Shown: positions 16,703 through 24,719 of the stretch, in pieces
How the letters are laid out: each line of letters starts with the position of its first letter
Position numbering within the stretch: the stretch's first letter is position 1
Origin: Nocardia brasiliensis ATCC 700358
GTDB taxonomy: Bacteria > Actinomycetota > Actinomycetes > Mycobacteriales > Mycobacteriaceae
NCBI RefSeq assembly: GCF_000250675.2
Contig: NC_018681.1
Location: 7,440,001 to 7,504,000, forward strand
DNA: 64,000 nucleotides
Direction: 5' to 3'
Notes under the pieces: generated by a model
Databases searched by the model: none
Seen by the model: only the letters and a program-made list of their open reading frames with translations
Told to the model about the DNA's origin: nothing
Position numbers and translations under genes: made by a program

Positions 16703-17791
16703 GTGACTATGAGTCACCCGGTTGCCCGCGGCACTCGGCCCACCGAGTTCGGGCGGATCCACCCGCCCGATCCGAGCTGGCTCGCGCACCAGGCGCCGGA
16801 GGAGATCCTCCTACCTGAACTGCCCATCATCGATCCGCATCACCACCTCTGGCAGCACCCCGGATTCCGTTATCTGCTGGACGAATTCGCGGCAGACCTC
16901 GGCAGCGGACACCACGTGGTCGCCACGATCCATGCCGAATGCCTGTCGGCCTATCGCACCGACGGACCGGCCGAGCTGCGACCGGTCGGCGAGACGGAGT
17001 TCGTCGCGAGCCTAGCCGCGGCGAGCGACGCCGCAGGCGGCTCGACCAGGGTGGCGGCCGGGATCATCGGCCGGGTCGACTTCGAACTCGACGCCCGCAT
17101 CGTCGACCGGGTCATCGAAGCGCACCTACAGGCGGGGCAGGGCCGTTTCCGCGGCCTGCGCTACGCGGCGAGCTGGGACGCGAGCGACCAGCTCGCGCTC
17201 AGTCATCCCGGGGTGCGACCGCGCATGCTGGCCGAGCCGCGCATCCGCGACAGCGTGCGCGTCGTCGCCGACCGTGATCTCACGCTCGATCTGTGGATCC
17301 TGTCCCCGCAACTCGCCGATGCTGCCGAACTGGCCGATGCGGTGCCCGAACTGCGCCTGGTGCTCGATCACTGCGGCGCTCCGCTCGGTTTCGGTCCCTA
17401 CGCGCGCGACCGGGAAACGCACTTCGCCACCTGGGCTCGCGGCATCCGAGCGCTGGCCGAGCGGCCGAACGTGGTGTGCAAGCTCGGCGGCCTCCTCGGC
17501 ACAGCCGCCGCGTTCGACTACTTGACCGCGGCCACGCCGCCGACTTCGGCGGAACTCGCCGAGCACTGGCGGCCGTGGTTCGACACCTGCATCGAGGCGT
17601 TCGGACCGCAGCGCTGCATGTTCGAGAGCAACTTTCCCGTGGAAAAGATGGGCACCGGGTACGCAACGCTGTGGAACACCTTCAAGCGACTCGCCGCCGG
17701 AGCCTCGGCCACCGAGCTCGCCGCGCTCTTCGCCGAAACCGCGCGTCGCACTTACCGTCTGACGCCCCCTACCCCTCGAGGACCACAGTGA
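16703..17791 (+). CDS. Amidohydrolase-family TIM-barrel hydrolase
   Basis: The protein has 362 residues. GTG 16703 was chosen because AGGAG lies eight bases upstream; ATG 16709 is a close alternative. It is a metal-dependent amidohydrolase-2 type barrel: the first strand gives the HxH motif IIDPHHHLW, a later LVLDHCGAP gives another histidine, and CMFESNFPVEK near the end holds the final acidic segment. Relatives act on lactones and aromatic carboxylates; the substrate is not clear. Its stop overlaps the SGNH hydrolase start (GTGA), so the two are translationally coupled and probably act in one pathway under the divergent TetR regulator. Confidence 0.87.
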   Translation: MTMSHPVARGTRPTEFGRIHPPDPSWLAHQAPEEILLPELPIIDPHHHLWQHPGFRYLLDEFAADLGSGHHVVATIHAECLSAYRTDGPAELRPVGETEFVASLAAASDAAGGSTRVAAGIIGRVDFELDARIVDRVIEAHLQAGQGRFRGLRYAASWDASDQLALSHPGVRPRMLAEPRIRDSVRVVADRDLTLDLWILSPQLADAAELADAVPELRLVLDHCGAPLGFGPYARDRETHFATWARGIRALAERPNVVCKLGGLLGTAAAFDYLTAATPPTSAELAEHWRPWFDTCIEAFGPQRCMFESNFPVEKMGTGYATLWNTFKRLAAGASATELAALFAETARRTYRLTPPTPRGPQ

Positions 17792-18942
17792 CCGACTGGA
17801 TCACGACCCCGATCGAACCACTGTTACGCGGCACGCTCGACGTCGAGCACACCGCCGACGGTCTACTGCCGCACCGACTTCCGGCCGCGGCCCGCGCCCA
17901 GTTCCCGGATGACTACCTGGCGACGGTCGAGGCCCAGCCCACCGGCGTCCGGCTGGCGTTGCGGACCGATGCGACCGGCATCGAACTGGACGCGTTGCCC
18001 ACCAGGGCGTTCTACCCCGGCGTACCCACCCCTGCCGCCGGTGTCTATGAACTGCTCGTCGACGGCCGCCCGGCCGGTAGCGCGACCGTGCCGGGCACCG
18101 GCCGGCTCGTCGACATGACCACCCAGGCCGTCGTCACCGCGGACGCGGCGGCGGGCACCCTCCGGTTCGACCTGCCCGCGGGCACCAAGAACATCGAGAT
18201 CTGGCTGCCGCACACCGAAACCGCCGCATTGGTGGCGCTGCGCACCAACGCGCCGGTCCAGCCCGCTCCGGCCGACGGCCGGAAAGTCTGGCTGCACCAC
18301 GGCAGTTCGATCAGTCACGGCTCGAACGCCGACCGCCCGACCGCGACCTGGCCCGCGCTGGCGGCGGCGCGCGGCGGTGTCTCGCTGCTGAATCTGAGCC
18401 TGCGCGGCAACTGTCTGCTCGATCCGTTCGTCGCCCGGGCGATCCGGGACACGCCCGCGGACCTGATCAGTCTGAAGCTCGGCATCAACCTGGTGAGCAG
18501 CGATGTGATGCGCGTGCGCGCCTTCACGCCTGCGGTGCACGGCTTCCTGGACACCATCCGGGACGGCCACCCGGACACCCCGCTGCTGGTGGTGTCGCCC
18601 ATCCTCTGCCCGATCCATGAGGACACCCCCGGCCCGGGTGCGCTGGACTTCGACGGTCAGCGCGTGAGTTTCCGCGCGCTCGGCGATCCGGCGGAGCGAG
18701 CGCACGGAAAACTGACCCTTAATGTCGTACGCGACGAACTCGTCCGCATCGTCAAACAGCGTGCCGACGACGACCCGAACCTGCACTATCTCGACGGCCG
18801 ATTGCTGTACGGCGAGCAGGATTTCGCCGAGTTGCCGCTGCCGGACCAACTGCATCCGGACGCCGCGACGCACCGTCGCATCGGCGAGCGCTTCGCCGAC
18901 CTCGCCTTCGGTGCGTCGGGGCCGCTGGCACCGGTGGGCTGA
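17788..18942 (+). CDS. SGNH/GDSL-family hydrolase
   Basis: The protein has 384 residues. An N-terminal beta-rich domain (about residues 1-160) precedes an SGNH hydrolase domain: block I GSSISHGS with the nucleophile at about Ser174, block II NLSLRGNC with the oxyanion glycine, block III LKLGINLV with the asparagine, and block V DQLHPD with the catalytic Asp-His pair near residue 355. No signal peptide is present, so it is probably cytoplasmic. Coupled to the amidohydrolase gene by a GTGA overlap. The substrate is an ester, but which one is unknown. Confidence 0.87.
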   Translation: MTDWITTPIEPLLRGTLDVEHTADGLLPHRLPAAARAQFPDDYLATVEAQPTGVRLALRTDATGIELDALPTRAFYPGVPTPAAGVYELLVDGRPAGSATVPGTGRLVDMTTQAVVTADAAAGTLRFDLPAGTKNIEIWLPHTETAALVALRTNAPVQPAPADGRKVWLHHGSSISHGSNADRPTATWPALAAARGGVSLLNLSLRGNCLLDPFVARAIRDTPADLISLKLGINLVSSDVMRVRAFTPAVHGFLDTIRDGHPDTPLLVVSPILCPIHEDTPGPGALDFDGQRVSFRALGDPAERAHGKLTLNVVRDELVRIVKQRADDDPNLHYLDGRLLYGEQDFAELPLPDQLHPDAATHRRIGERFADLAFGASGPLAPVG

Positions 18943-18964
18943 ACCCGCCGCGCAAACAGCGGAT

Positions 18965-18993
18965 GCCGCCGGACCGGTCCTCGGTCCGGCGGC
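18965..18993. terminator. Hairpin between convergent genes
   Basis: A 12-bp stem, GCCGCCGGACCG paired with CGGTCCGGCGGC, lies just after the SGNH hydrolase stop. There is no T-run. Confidence 0.65.
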
Positions 18994-19048
18994 ACCCTCG
19001 CGTGCTGATCCGAAGCCCCCGCGGGCGCGGCCGGTCCCGCGAAGACCC

Positions 19049-19079
19049 GGTAAACCACAAAGCGAGTTTGTGGCTTACC
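19049..19079. terminator. Second hairpin, facing the CAP-domain gene
   Basis: An inverted repeat with GGTAA/TTACC outer and CCACAAA/TTTGTGG inner arms ends seven bases from the stop of the leftward CAP-domain gene. It probably terminates that gene. Confidence 0.6.
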
Positions 19080-19086
19080 TATCGAG

Positions 19087-20010
19087 TCAGCGATGACTCG
19101 TACGAGCGGCCAACTGCTCGAAGACATTTCGAATAGGGGCGTCGAAGCCGTTGCTCCACGGATCCCAGGACGACTCGGCACTGTCGTCCGAACCCCAAGG
19201 GTCCCAAGCGGAATCGCCCCACGGATCCCAGGAATCGCCCGCGCCGTCGGAGCTTTCACCCCAGGGATCCCACGAATCGCCGCCACCGTCGGAACCGTCC
19301 CCCCACGGATCCCAGGAATCGCCGCCGCTGTCGGACCAATCGCCCCACGGATCCCACGGCGAGCCCCCGTCTGACGGGTTCCCACAGTCACCGTCGGAGG
19401 GATCGCCACCGCCGGGCTGGCCGGGCTGGCCGGGCTGGCCGGGCTTATCGGGTTTGCCCGGCTGGCCGTCGGTCGGCTTGCCGGGTTTACCGTCCGTCGG
19501 TGTACCGGAGTCGGGCCGGCTCGACGTGCCGAAGTTCTGGGTCCAGTACGGAGTTCCGTTGCGCGCCTTCGCGTATCCGACCCCGATATCGCGCAGTCCG
19601 CAGTTCAGGATATTGGCGCGGTGCCCCGGGCTGTTCATCCACCCGTCGACCACGTCGGCGGCACTCTGGTATCCGGCGGCGATGTTCTCCGCCCAGGTCT
19701 GCGGCTTGTACCCCGCCGCGCGGATCCGTGCGCCCGGATCGCCCTTCGACGAGTTGTGATCCATGAAGTTGCCGGCGGCCATATCCTCCGAATGGCCCTG
19801 TGCGGCTTGGGTGAGATGACTTTCCGCGCGCAACGCCGGACAACCGGCCTTGGCGCGTTCGTCGTTGGTCAGACTGATCACCGCATCGGTGGGCGATTCG
19901 GCCGAGGGTGCGGCCTGAGCCGCGGGGGCTCCGGCAAGAGCGGCCACGGCAATCGCCGAGGCGCCGACAGCGGTGGACAGAGACAGCATGGTCGCTGGCG
20001 AGAAACGCAC
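19087..20010 (-). CDS. Secreted CAP-domain protein with WDPWG repeats
   Basis: The protein has 307 residues from GTG 20010, with AAGGA upstream. A Sec signal (residues 1-34, cleavage near AQAAP) is followed by a CAP/SCP domain at about 38-165: TNDERAKAGCPALR, HSEDMAAGNFMDHNS, AENIAAGYQSA, WMNSPGHRANILNC and GVGYAKARNGTPYWTQNFG. The C-terminal half is low complexity: collagen-like GQPGKP units, then six WDPW repeats separated by acidic Ser/Gly linkers. The CAP fold is an extracellular domain of varied function. The WDPWG tail may be a wall-binding or self-association segment. It follows another repeat-bearing secreted protein by 42 bases, probably in one operon. Confidence 0.87.
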   Translation of the reverse strand: MRFSPATMLSLSTAVGASAIAVAALAGAPAAQAAPSAESPTDAVISLTNDERAKAGCPALRAESHLTQAAQGHSEDMAAGNFMDHNSSKGDPGARIRAAGYKPQTWAENIAAGYQSAADVVDGWMNSPGHRANILNCGLRDIGVGYAKARNGTPYWTQNFGTSSRPDSGTPTDGKPGKPTDGQPGKPDKPGQPGQPGQPGGGDPSDGDCGNPSDGGSPWDPWGDWSDSGGDSWDPWGDGSDGGGDSWDPWGESSDGAGDSWDPWGDSAWDPWGSDDSAESSWDPWSNGFDAPIRNVFEQLAARTSHR

Positions 20011-20052
20011 AATTTCCTTCGTGAAGTTGTCGATTACCTTGTTGTTCGGTTG

Positions 20053-20793
20053 TCAGCCGACGCTCGGGCCGAGCGCGAGCGGAGCCCACTCGGCGTCGTC
20101 GTCGGTCACATAGGCCGAATCGTCAGCGGCATAGGCTGATTCATCGGTCTCGTACGCCGAGTCGTCCTCGGCGTAAGTCGAGTCATCGGCTTCGGCAGGC
20201 GCATCATCGTCGGCGTAGGCCGAGTCATCGGTCTCGGCAGCCGCGTCATCGCCGTAGGTCGACTCGTCGACTGGTTCCACCTCGTCGTTCGAGACGACCG
20301 CCGCGTGCCTGGGCGCACCGCCAGGCGCCGGTGCGGGTGCAACACTGGCGAGCAACTGGTTGATCCCCTTGGCCACCTCGGGACCGATCGCGGCGTTGCC
20401 CGCGCTGAGCGCCGCCGCGAGCGCCTTGATCACCACGCGCATCGGCTCCTGCAAGGCGGGGCCGCCCAGCTCGAGCAGTTTCTGCGCACTCTCGATCAGC
20501 GCCGCCGTGTTGCCGGTGTCCGGCTCCGCGCGCTCCGGACGACTCGACTGTTGCGCGGGGGCACCGACTTGCGGCCGTTGCGCCCGCGCGTCTGCGGGCG
20601 TCCGCGAAACAGGCACGGCCACCGTCGGTTCCGGTGCCGCGGTCGCGCCGTCGCGAACCGCACCCCCTGCGTGCGGCGCCGGCTCGCCGGCTCCCGCGTT
20701 GGCCGAGACCGCCATGCCGATCAGCGTCACCGTGGACAGCATCGCCATCCGGGCGGGGACATAGGTATTTCTCGGCGCGCTGTGCTTACCCAA
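20053..20793 (-). CDS. Secreted protein with acidic Ser-Ala-Tyr repeat tail
   Basis: The protein has 246 residues from TTG 20793, supported by AAGGA about seven bases upstream. A signal sequence (about residues 14-34, cleavage near ANAGA) precedes a Pro/Ala-rich linker, a helical region (TAALIESAQKLLELGGPALQEPMRVVIKALAAAL split over residues 95-145) and a tail of six (D/E)S(A/T)Y units in a strongly acidic setting. No family was recognised. It is the first gene of a two-gene unit with the CAP-domain protein; both end in tandem repeats rich in acidic and aromatic residues, which suggests a joint cell-surface role. Confidence 0.72.
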   Translation of the reverse strand: MGKHSAPRNTYVPARMAMLSTVTLIGMAVSANAGAGEPAPHAGGAVRDGATAAPEPTVAVPVSRTPADARAQRPQVGAPAQQSSRPERAEPDTGNTAALIESAQKLLELGGPALQEPMRVVIKALAAALSAGNAAIGPEVAKGINQLLASVAPAPAPGGAPRHAAVVSNDEVEPVDESTYGDDAAAETDDSAYADDDAPAEADDSTYAEDDSAYETDESAYAADDSAYVTDDDAEWAPLALGPSVG

Positions 20794-21663
20794 GATGTCT
20801 TCCTTCGAAATGGCCGATCGTCCATCGGATCGACTGAGTCGAATTGATCGCCGATTCCGGCCGGTCGCGACACTGCGACCGGCCGGACCGGCTAGCCGCG
20901 ACTCTGCGGTCTAGTACGCGGTTCCAGCGTGCTGGCTTCCGATTCGAAGCGTACGAGCGCCGCAGACACCCGACAAGGCGGCGAGAACATTCTTACATCG
21001 AATCAAGATCCCAATTAACAGGCGTTGGATCGGCGATCACGGTCAGATCACGTACAGCGTCGAAACGGACAATTCTCCGATCACGACGCGATCACGTAAA
21101 CCGCGCGATTCATAGCCGTTCCGCCATATCGCGAGAGTTGTCGCAACGCACAACCCCGATTGTCATTCGATACAAGATGTCTACCGGTTGTTAGCCGCTC
21201 TAACATTGCGTTAAGTTTCGATTGAATAAGCACCCCACGGCCCATACTTCGAGACCGACACGGTTACGATCCAGTATCCGATGAGCACGATGCAGGGGCG
21301 CGCTCGACGGACCCAGAAGGCGGTTCAGCAGCCATCACCCCAGGTAGCGAGAGCAAGCGAGTCAGTGTGCGAAGTGGCAAGGTGATCCAGATAACAGAAC
21401 GATAAATACTTCCACATTGACGTATCCTGCACCCGCGTAGATACTGACTCCGCGCAAGTCGGCACGATCTCCGAGTTAGTTCTTTCCCGGCCATCGCCGA
21501 ACCATTCGAGATATGAACGCACGGTAAACGGAAAGAGCCGGAAGTCGAAGTCGATCGACGCTGATCGGCAACTGCCACGACTCGGCGACGGATGCTCACT
21601 TAAATTTCAGTGAAGGACCGCAAGTGCGGTAGATGAGCCGAAGGCTCGATATGAAGGTTGCCG
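20794..21663. other. Long intergenic region with ordered direct repeats
   Basis: About 870 bases without a convincing gene, clearly less GC-rich than the genes. It separates the leftward secreted-protein operon from the rightward LysR gene. The most structured part is the set of GATCACG repeats at 21035-21098, listed separately. The rest (21100-21600) shows no structure I could support. Confidence 0.5.
21035..21098. promoter_or_regulatory. Two pairs of GATCACG direct repeats, PhoP-box-like
   Basis: GATCACG occurs at 21035, 21046, 21079 and 21090. Within each pair the copies are 11 bases apart (7-base repeat, 4-base spacer), and the pairs are 44 bases apart, all whole helical turns. The second copy of each pair continues as GTA. 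This is the layout of mycobacterial PhoP sites (7-base repeats with 4-base spacing), though the regulator is not known. Confidence 0.5.
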
Positions 21664-22677
21664 ATGTCTGATTATCCCTTGCTCACTTCCAACACGATCA
21701 CGTTGCGGCAGTTCGATTACTTTGTGAACACGGTGCAACTGGGTTCACTGTCCGCGGCGGCGCGCCGATTCGGAATAACGCCGTCCGCGATGTCGCAGCA
21801 GATCGACTCGCTGGAGAGCTCGCTCGGCCGGAAACTGTTCGACCCCCGATCCCGAAGATCGAGGCTCACCAAGTTCGGCCGCGAGTTCTTCACCCAGGCC
21901 TCCGATGTCGTCGACTCGGTCCGGCAGGCGATGGCCATGGGTCAAACGTTCGGCGACGGCGTCATGACCGTCGGCACGACGCCGACGATCGCGCAGAAAC
22001 TGTTGCCGCCGCTGATCTATCGGATGCGGCTGGAGCGCAATATCGACAACATCGAGGTCCGGTCGTTCACCGATATCCGCGAACTGCATTCCACCCTCGA
22101 CGAGGGCGCGCTCGATCTCGCCGTCGGTCCGCTGGAGCGGTCCACCGCGAAGGTGTTCCACTGCTTCGGCGAGGAGGAACTCGTCGTCGTGTGCCACCAC
22201 AGCCATCGCAACAGCTTCGACGGCTCCTGGAAGCAGTTGATCGAGGCGCCGTGGATTCGCTGCGGCGCGAATTCCGATCTCACGGATATCCTTTCCCGCG
22301 AGGCGGGCCGGGCCGGCGTGCACATCCGCTTCGCGGTCCGCGCGCCCGACGTGTCCACCGCCTTGAGCCTGGTGGAACACGGTGTCGGCGTGGCACTGGT
22401 GCCCCGCATGGCCTTGCACGGGTCCTCGCGCCTGGTGTCCATCGTCCGGCTGCCCCGCCCGATCCGGCGCGAACTGACGGTGCACGCCCGCGACAAATCC
22501 CCGTATGTGGAGAAGTTCCTGGACGCGATCACCGACACCGAACTCGTCCGGAAGTTCGGCGCCGCAGGACTGTTCGATATCCGGCGCCCGAAGCTCGAGT
22601 CGGCGTCGCGGCAGCAGGTGCCCGCCCAGATCGGCGCCCGTGACTCCGCTTATATCCCCGAGGCCAAGGCGCAGTGA
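21664..22677 (+). CDS. LysR-family transcriptional regulator
   Basis: The protein has 337 residues from ATG 21664 (an in-frame TTG at 21658 is possible). The N-terminal winged helix (LRQFDYFVNTVQLGSLSAAA, then FGITPSAMSQQIDSLESSLG) is typical LysR, followed by a periplasmic-binding-like effector domain (TVGTTPTIAQKLLP, LDLAVGPLE, ALSLVEHGVGVALVPRMAL). The effector is unknown. It is convergent with a secreted hydrolase gene with only four bases between stops, so its target is probably elsewhere or in the long upstream gap. Confidence 0.9.
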   Translation: MSDYPLLTSNTITLRQFDYFVNTVQLGSLSAAARRFGITPSAMSQQIDSLESSLGRKLFDPRSRRSRLTKFGREFFTQASDVVDSVRQAMAMGQTFGDGVMTVGTTPTIAQKLLPPLIYRMRLERNIDNIEVRSFTDIRELHSTLDEGALDLAVGPLERSTAKVFHCFGEEELVVVCHHSHRNSFDGSWKQLIEAPWIRCGANSDLTDILSREAGRAGVHIRFAVRAPDVSTALSLVEHGVGVALVPRMALHGSSRLVSIVRLPRPIRRELTVHARDKSPYVEKFLDAITDTELVRKFGAAGLFDIRRPKLESASRQQVPAQIGARDSAYIPEAKAQ

Positions 22678-22681
22678 GGTG

Positions 22682-23707
22682 TTACGGCCGGACCATCGAG
22701 TTCGCCCAGTCGATGACTGCCGCCTGATAGTCGCGAGTGTTGCGCGCCAAGTTGACCGAATGCCCGCTACCGGGCAGCACGAAGGCGCGCAACTTCGCGG
22801 CCGGGCCGAAGTACTGGGACTCCGACGCCAGCAGGGTGGCCGAGTCCGTGCAGACCGAATAGTTGGTGCCGCAGGACAATCGATCCCGGCTGCCGTTGAC
22901 GAGCAGCACCGGCGCCGTGATGAGGCTGGACATACCGGGCAGGGTGGAGGTCAGGCCGTCGGGATATTCGGTGAGCGAGAAGACTTCTTTGTTCTGTTCA
23001 TCGACCGCGAGGACCTGCGGGTCGACATTGCCGGGATCGAAGAAGTCGCGCAGGCGGGTGCCCGGCCGGGACACCAGGTAGCCGGAGTCGAGCCCCTGCC
23101 CGGCGAACTTGGGGTCCTGCACCGCCGGATAGTAGGTGGAGATCACGCCGAGGGTCTCCGGAATATTGAGCGAATGCGAATATCCGGTCAGCACAACGCC
23201 GTCCACATCGTGATGCCTGGTCGCCTCGATCACCGCGGTACCGGAGGTCAGCGAATGCCCGACGCTGATCACCTTCGCGAACGGCGCGGCGCCGGCGAGC
23301 CCGGCGCGCAGGGCCTGCACGATGTCGTGCAGCGCGTCCGCGGTGGCGGTCGCGGTGAGGGTCAGGCTCGGCGGACGCGTGCTGTCACCGTTGCCGAGCC
23401 GATCGACTACGAGGGTGGCCAATCCGGCGGCGTTCATCGCGCGCCGGAAGTTGTAGGTCTCGGGGGCGTACTGGAAATCCCAATAGGAACCGTTGTAATT
23501 CGACCCGGCCATGAGCACCATGACCGTATCGGCCGTACCGTCGGCGGGCAGGCACAATGTCGAGGCCAACTGACCCCGGGCTACCTCGAAGGGAAAGGAT
23601 CGGCAATTGTCCGAGGCCGGTGCGGGATCGGCCTGCGCCACTCCCGGAACGACGCCGAGTAGAGCTGCTGCCGCCAACGCGGCCAATGTTCGAACCGAGA
23701 TCCGCAC
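22682..23707 (-). CDS. Secreted alpha/beta hydrolase
   Basis: The protein has 341 residues from GTG 23707, chosen for its AGGAG site nine bases upstream and because it directly precedes a Sec signal (TLAALAAAALLGVVPGVAQA). The hydrolase core has MAGSNYNGSYWDF at the oxyanion region, VVDRLGNGDS, the nucleophile elbow SVGHSLTSG, an acidic segment NGSRDRLSCG and the catalytic histidine region LPGSGHSVNLA. Two cysteine pairs suggest disulphides. Substrate unknown; esterase or lipase activity is likely. Confidence 0.85.
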   Translation of the reverse strand: MRISVRTLAALAAAALLGVVPGVAQADPAPASDNCRSFPFEVARGQLASTLCLPADGTADTVMVLMAGSNYNGSYWDFQYAPETYNFRRAMNAAGLATLVVDRLGNGDSTRPPSLTLTATATADALHDIVQALRAGLAGAAPFAKVISVGHSLTSGTAVIEATRHHDVDGVVLTGYSHSLNIPETLGVISTYYPAVQDPKFAGQGLDSGYLVSRPGTRLRDFFDPGNVDPQVLAVDEQNKEVFSLTEYPDGLTSTLPGMSSLITAPVLLVNGSRDRLSCGTNYSVCTDSATLLASESQYFGPAAKLRAFVLPGSGHSVNLARNTRDYQAAVIDWANSMVRP

Positions 23708-23894
23708 GCGACGAGCTCCTCGAAAGTGAGATGCGCAGAACGCCCGTCCGGCGTCCCTGTCCAGCAACTAGTCAGGCAGGCTATCGCCAGCGGGGAGCAC
23801 ATCGCAAGGAATGCCGCGGATTCGAACGCGCGCGTCGGCGGCACCGAACTCGTTGCGGGGCAAGCCACTCCAGGCGACTCGGTCGCAAAAGTAA

Positions 23895-23923
23895 CGAACC
23901 GCCCCCTTGTGAGGGGCGGTTCG
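23895..23923 (-). terminator. Terminator of the iron-regulated secreted-protein gene
   Basis: A stem of about 12 bp (CGAACCGCCCC paired with GGGGCGGTTCG, short loop) lies 23 bases beyond the stop and is followed on the minus strand by TTACTTTTG. It is a good intrinsic terminator. Confidence 0.75.
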
Positions 23924-23945
23924 CGCTGTCGACCCGGGTCAGGTC

Positions 23946-24536
23946 TTACTTGGCCGGGTTGAACGGCTGGTTGATCGTGGTGAAGTACTGAATCGCCGCA
24001 CCGATCGCCACCGGGGCGGTGATGAAGATCTGGCCCGCGACGGTGCCGAGCGCGCCCATGGCGGCCGCGCCGCCGAGGCCGCCGACCAGGGTGGCGATGC
24101 TCGCGCCGAGGCTGATCGTGCCGGTCATGCGGGACCAGGCGGCCTGCTCACGGTCGTACTCGCTCTTCCACGGCGCCTTGTCCTCGAACGGCAGCGCGAC
24201 CGGCTTGTAGACGGCCTTGCTCATGTCCAGCTGCGGGGTCAGCGTCGCCGTGCGGCCGGCGATATCGGCCGCGATCGGGAACTCGAACTCGTCGAGCCGG
24301 AACTTCAGGGGGGTGCCCGCGACGACGTTTCCGTTGGCGGCCTTGATCTTCAACGCGCCGTCCTCGACGACGATCGAGCCGGCGTCCAGGGAGACGATGG
24401 CCTGCGTGTCGGTGGACTCGGCGGTGAAATTGATCGGCGCGTCGGCGGCGGCCGGGTCTGCGGCCGCGGTGCCTGCGGCGACACCGAGTGCGGCGATCAG
24501 CATGGTGGCTGTCGCGGCGAGGTTCCTCATCAGCAT
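23946..24536 (-). CDS. Iron-box-preceded secreted protein of unknown function
   Basis: The protein has 196 residues from ATG 24536 (AAGGA about eight bases upstream). A Sec signal ends near TAAADP. The mature part has a beta-rich first half (INFTAESTDTQAIVSLDAG, LKIKAANGNVVAG, LKFRLDEFEFPIAADIAG) and a hydrophobic Gly/Ala-rich C-terminal part (ISLGASIATLVGGLGGAAAMGALG) that could insert in a membrane. I believe similar proteins are frequent in Nocardia, but I know of no function. A 19-base IdeR-type iron box lies 42 bases upstream, and the siderophore genes are adjacent, so it is probably made under iron limitation. Confidence 0.75.
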   Translation of the reverse strand: MLMRNLAATATMLIAALGVAAGTAAADPAAADAPINFTAESTDTQAIVSLDAGSIVVEDGALKIKAANGNVVAGTPLKFRLDEFEFPIAADIAGRTATLTPQLDMSKAVYKPVALPFEDKAPWKSEYDREQAAWSRMTGTISLGASIATLVGGLGGAAAMGALGTVAGQIFITAPVAIGAAIQYFTTINQPFNPAK

Positions 24537-24577
24537 TCTTCGAAGTCCTTCGTAGGTGTGGTCGGGATGCCGGAAGC

Positions 24578-24596
24578 TTAGGATAGCCACACCTTA
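24578..24596. promoter_or_regulatory. IdeR/DtxR-type iron box
   Basis: TTAGGATAGCCACACCTTA matches the known IdeR consensus (TTAGGTTAGGCTAACCTAA) at 14 of 19 positions by eye. It lies 42 bases upstream of the secreted-protein gene on the minus strand and predicts iron-dependent repression. Confidence 0.75.
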
Positions 24597-24719
24597 TTTT
24601 GTCAACATGTTCGTTGTCACTGTTTAGAATTACTTAAATGCGCGCGAACCACTCGGATGCCAAGTCCGACACCGAGTTTCGCACATGCCGCCCGCGGGCG
24701 GGGCCTGGAGATCGCGTAG

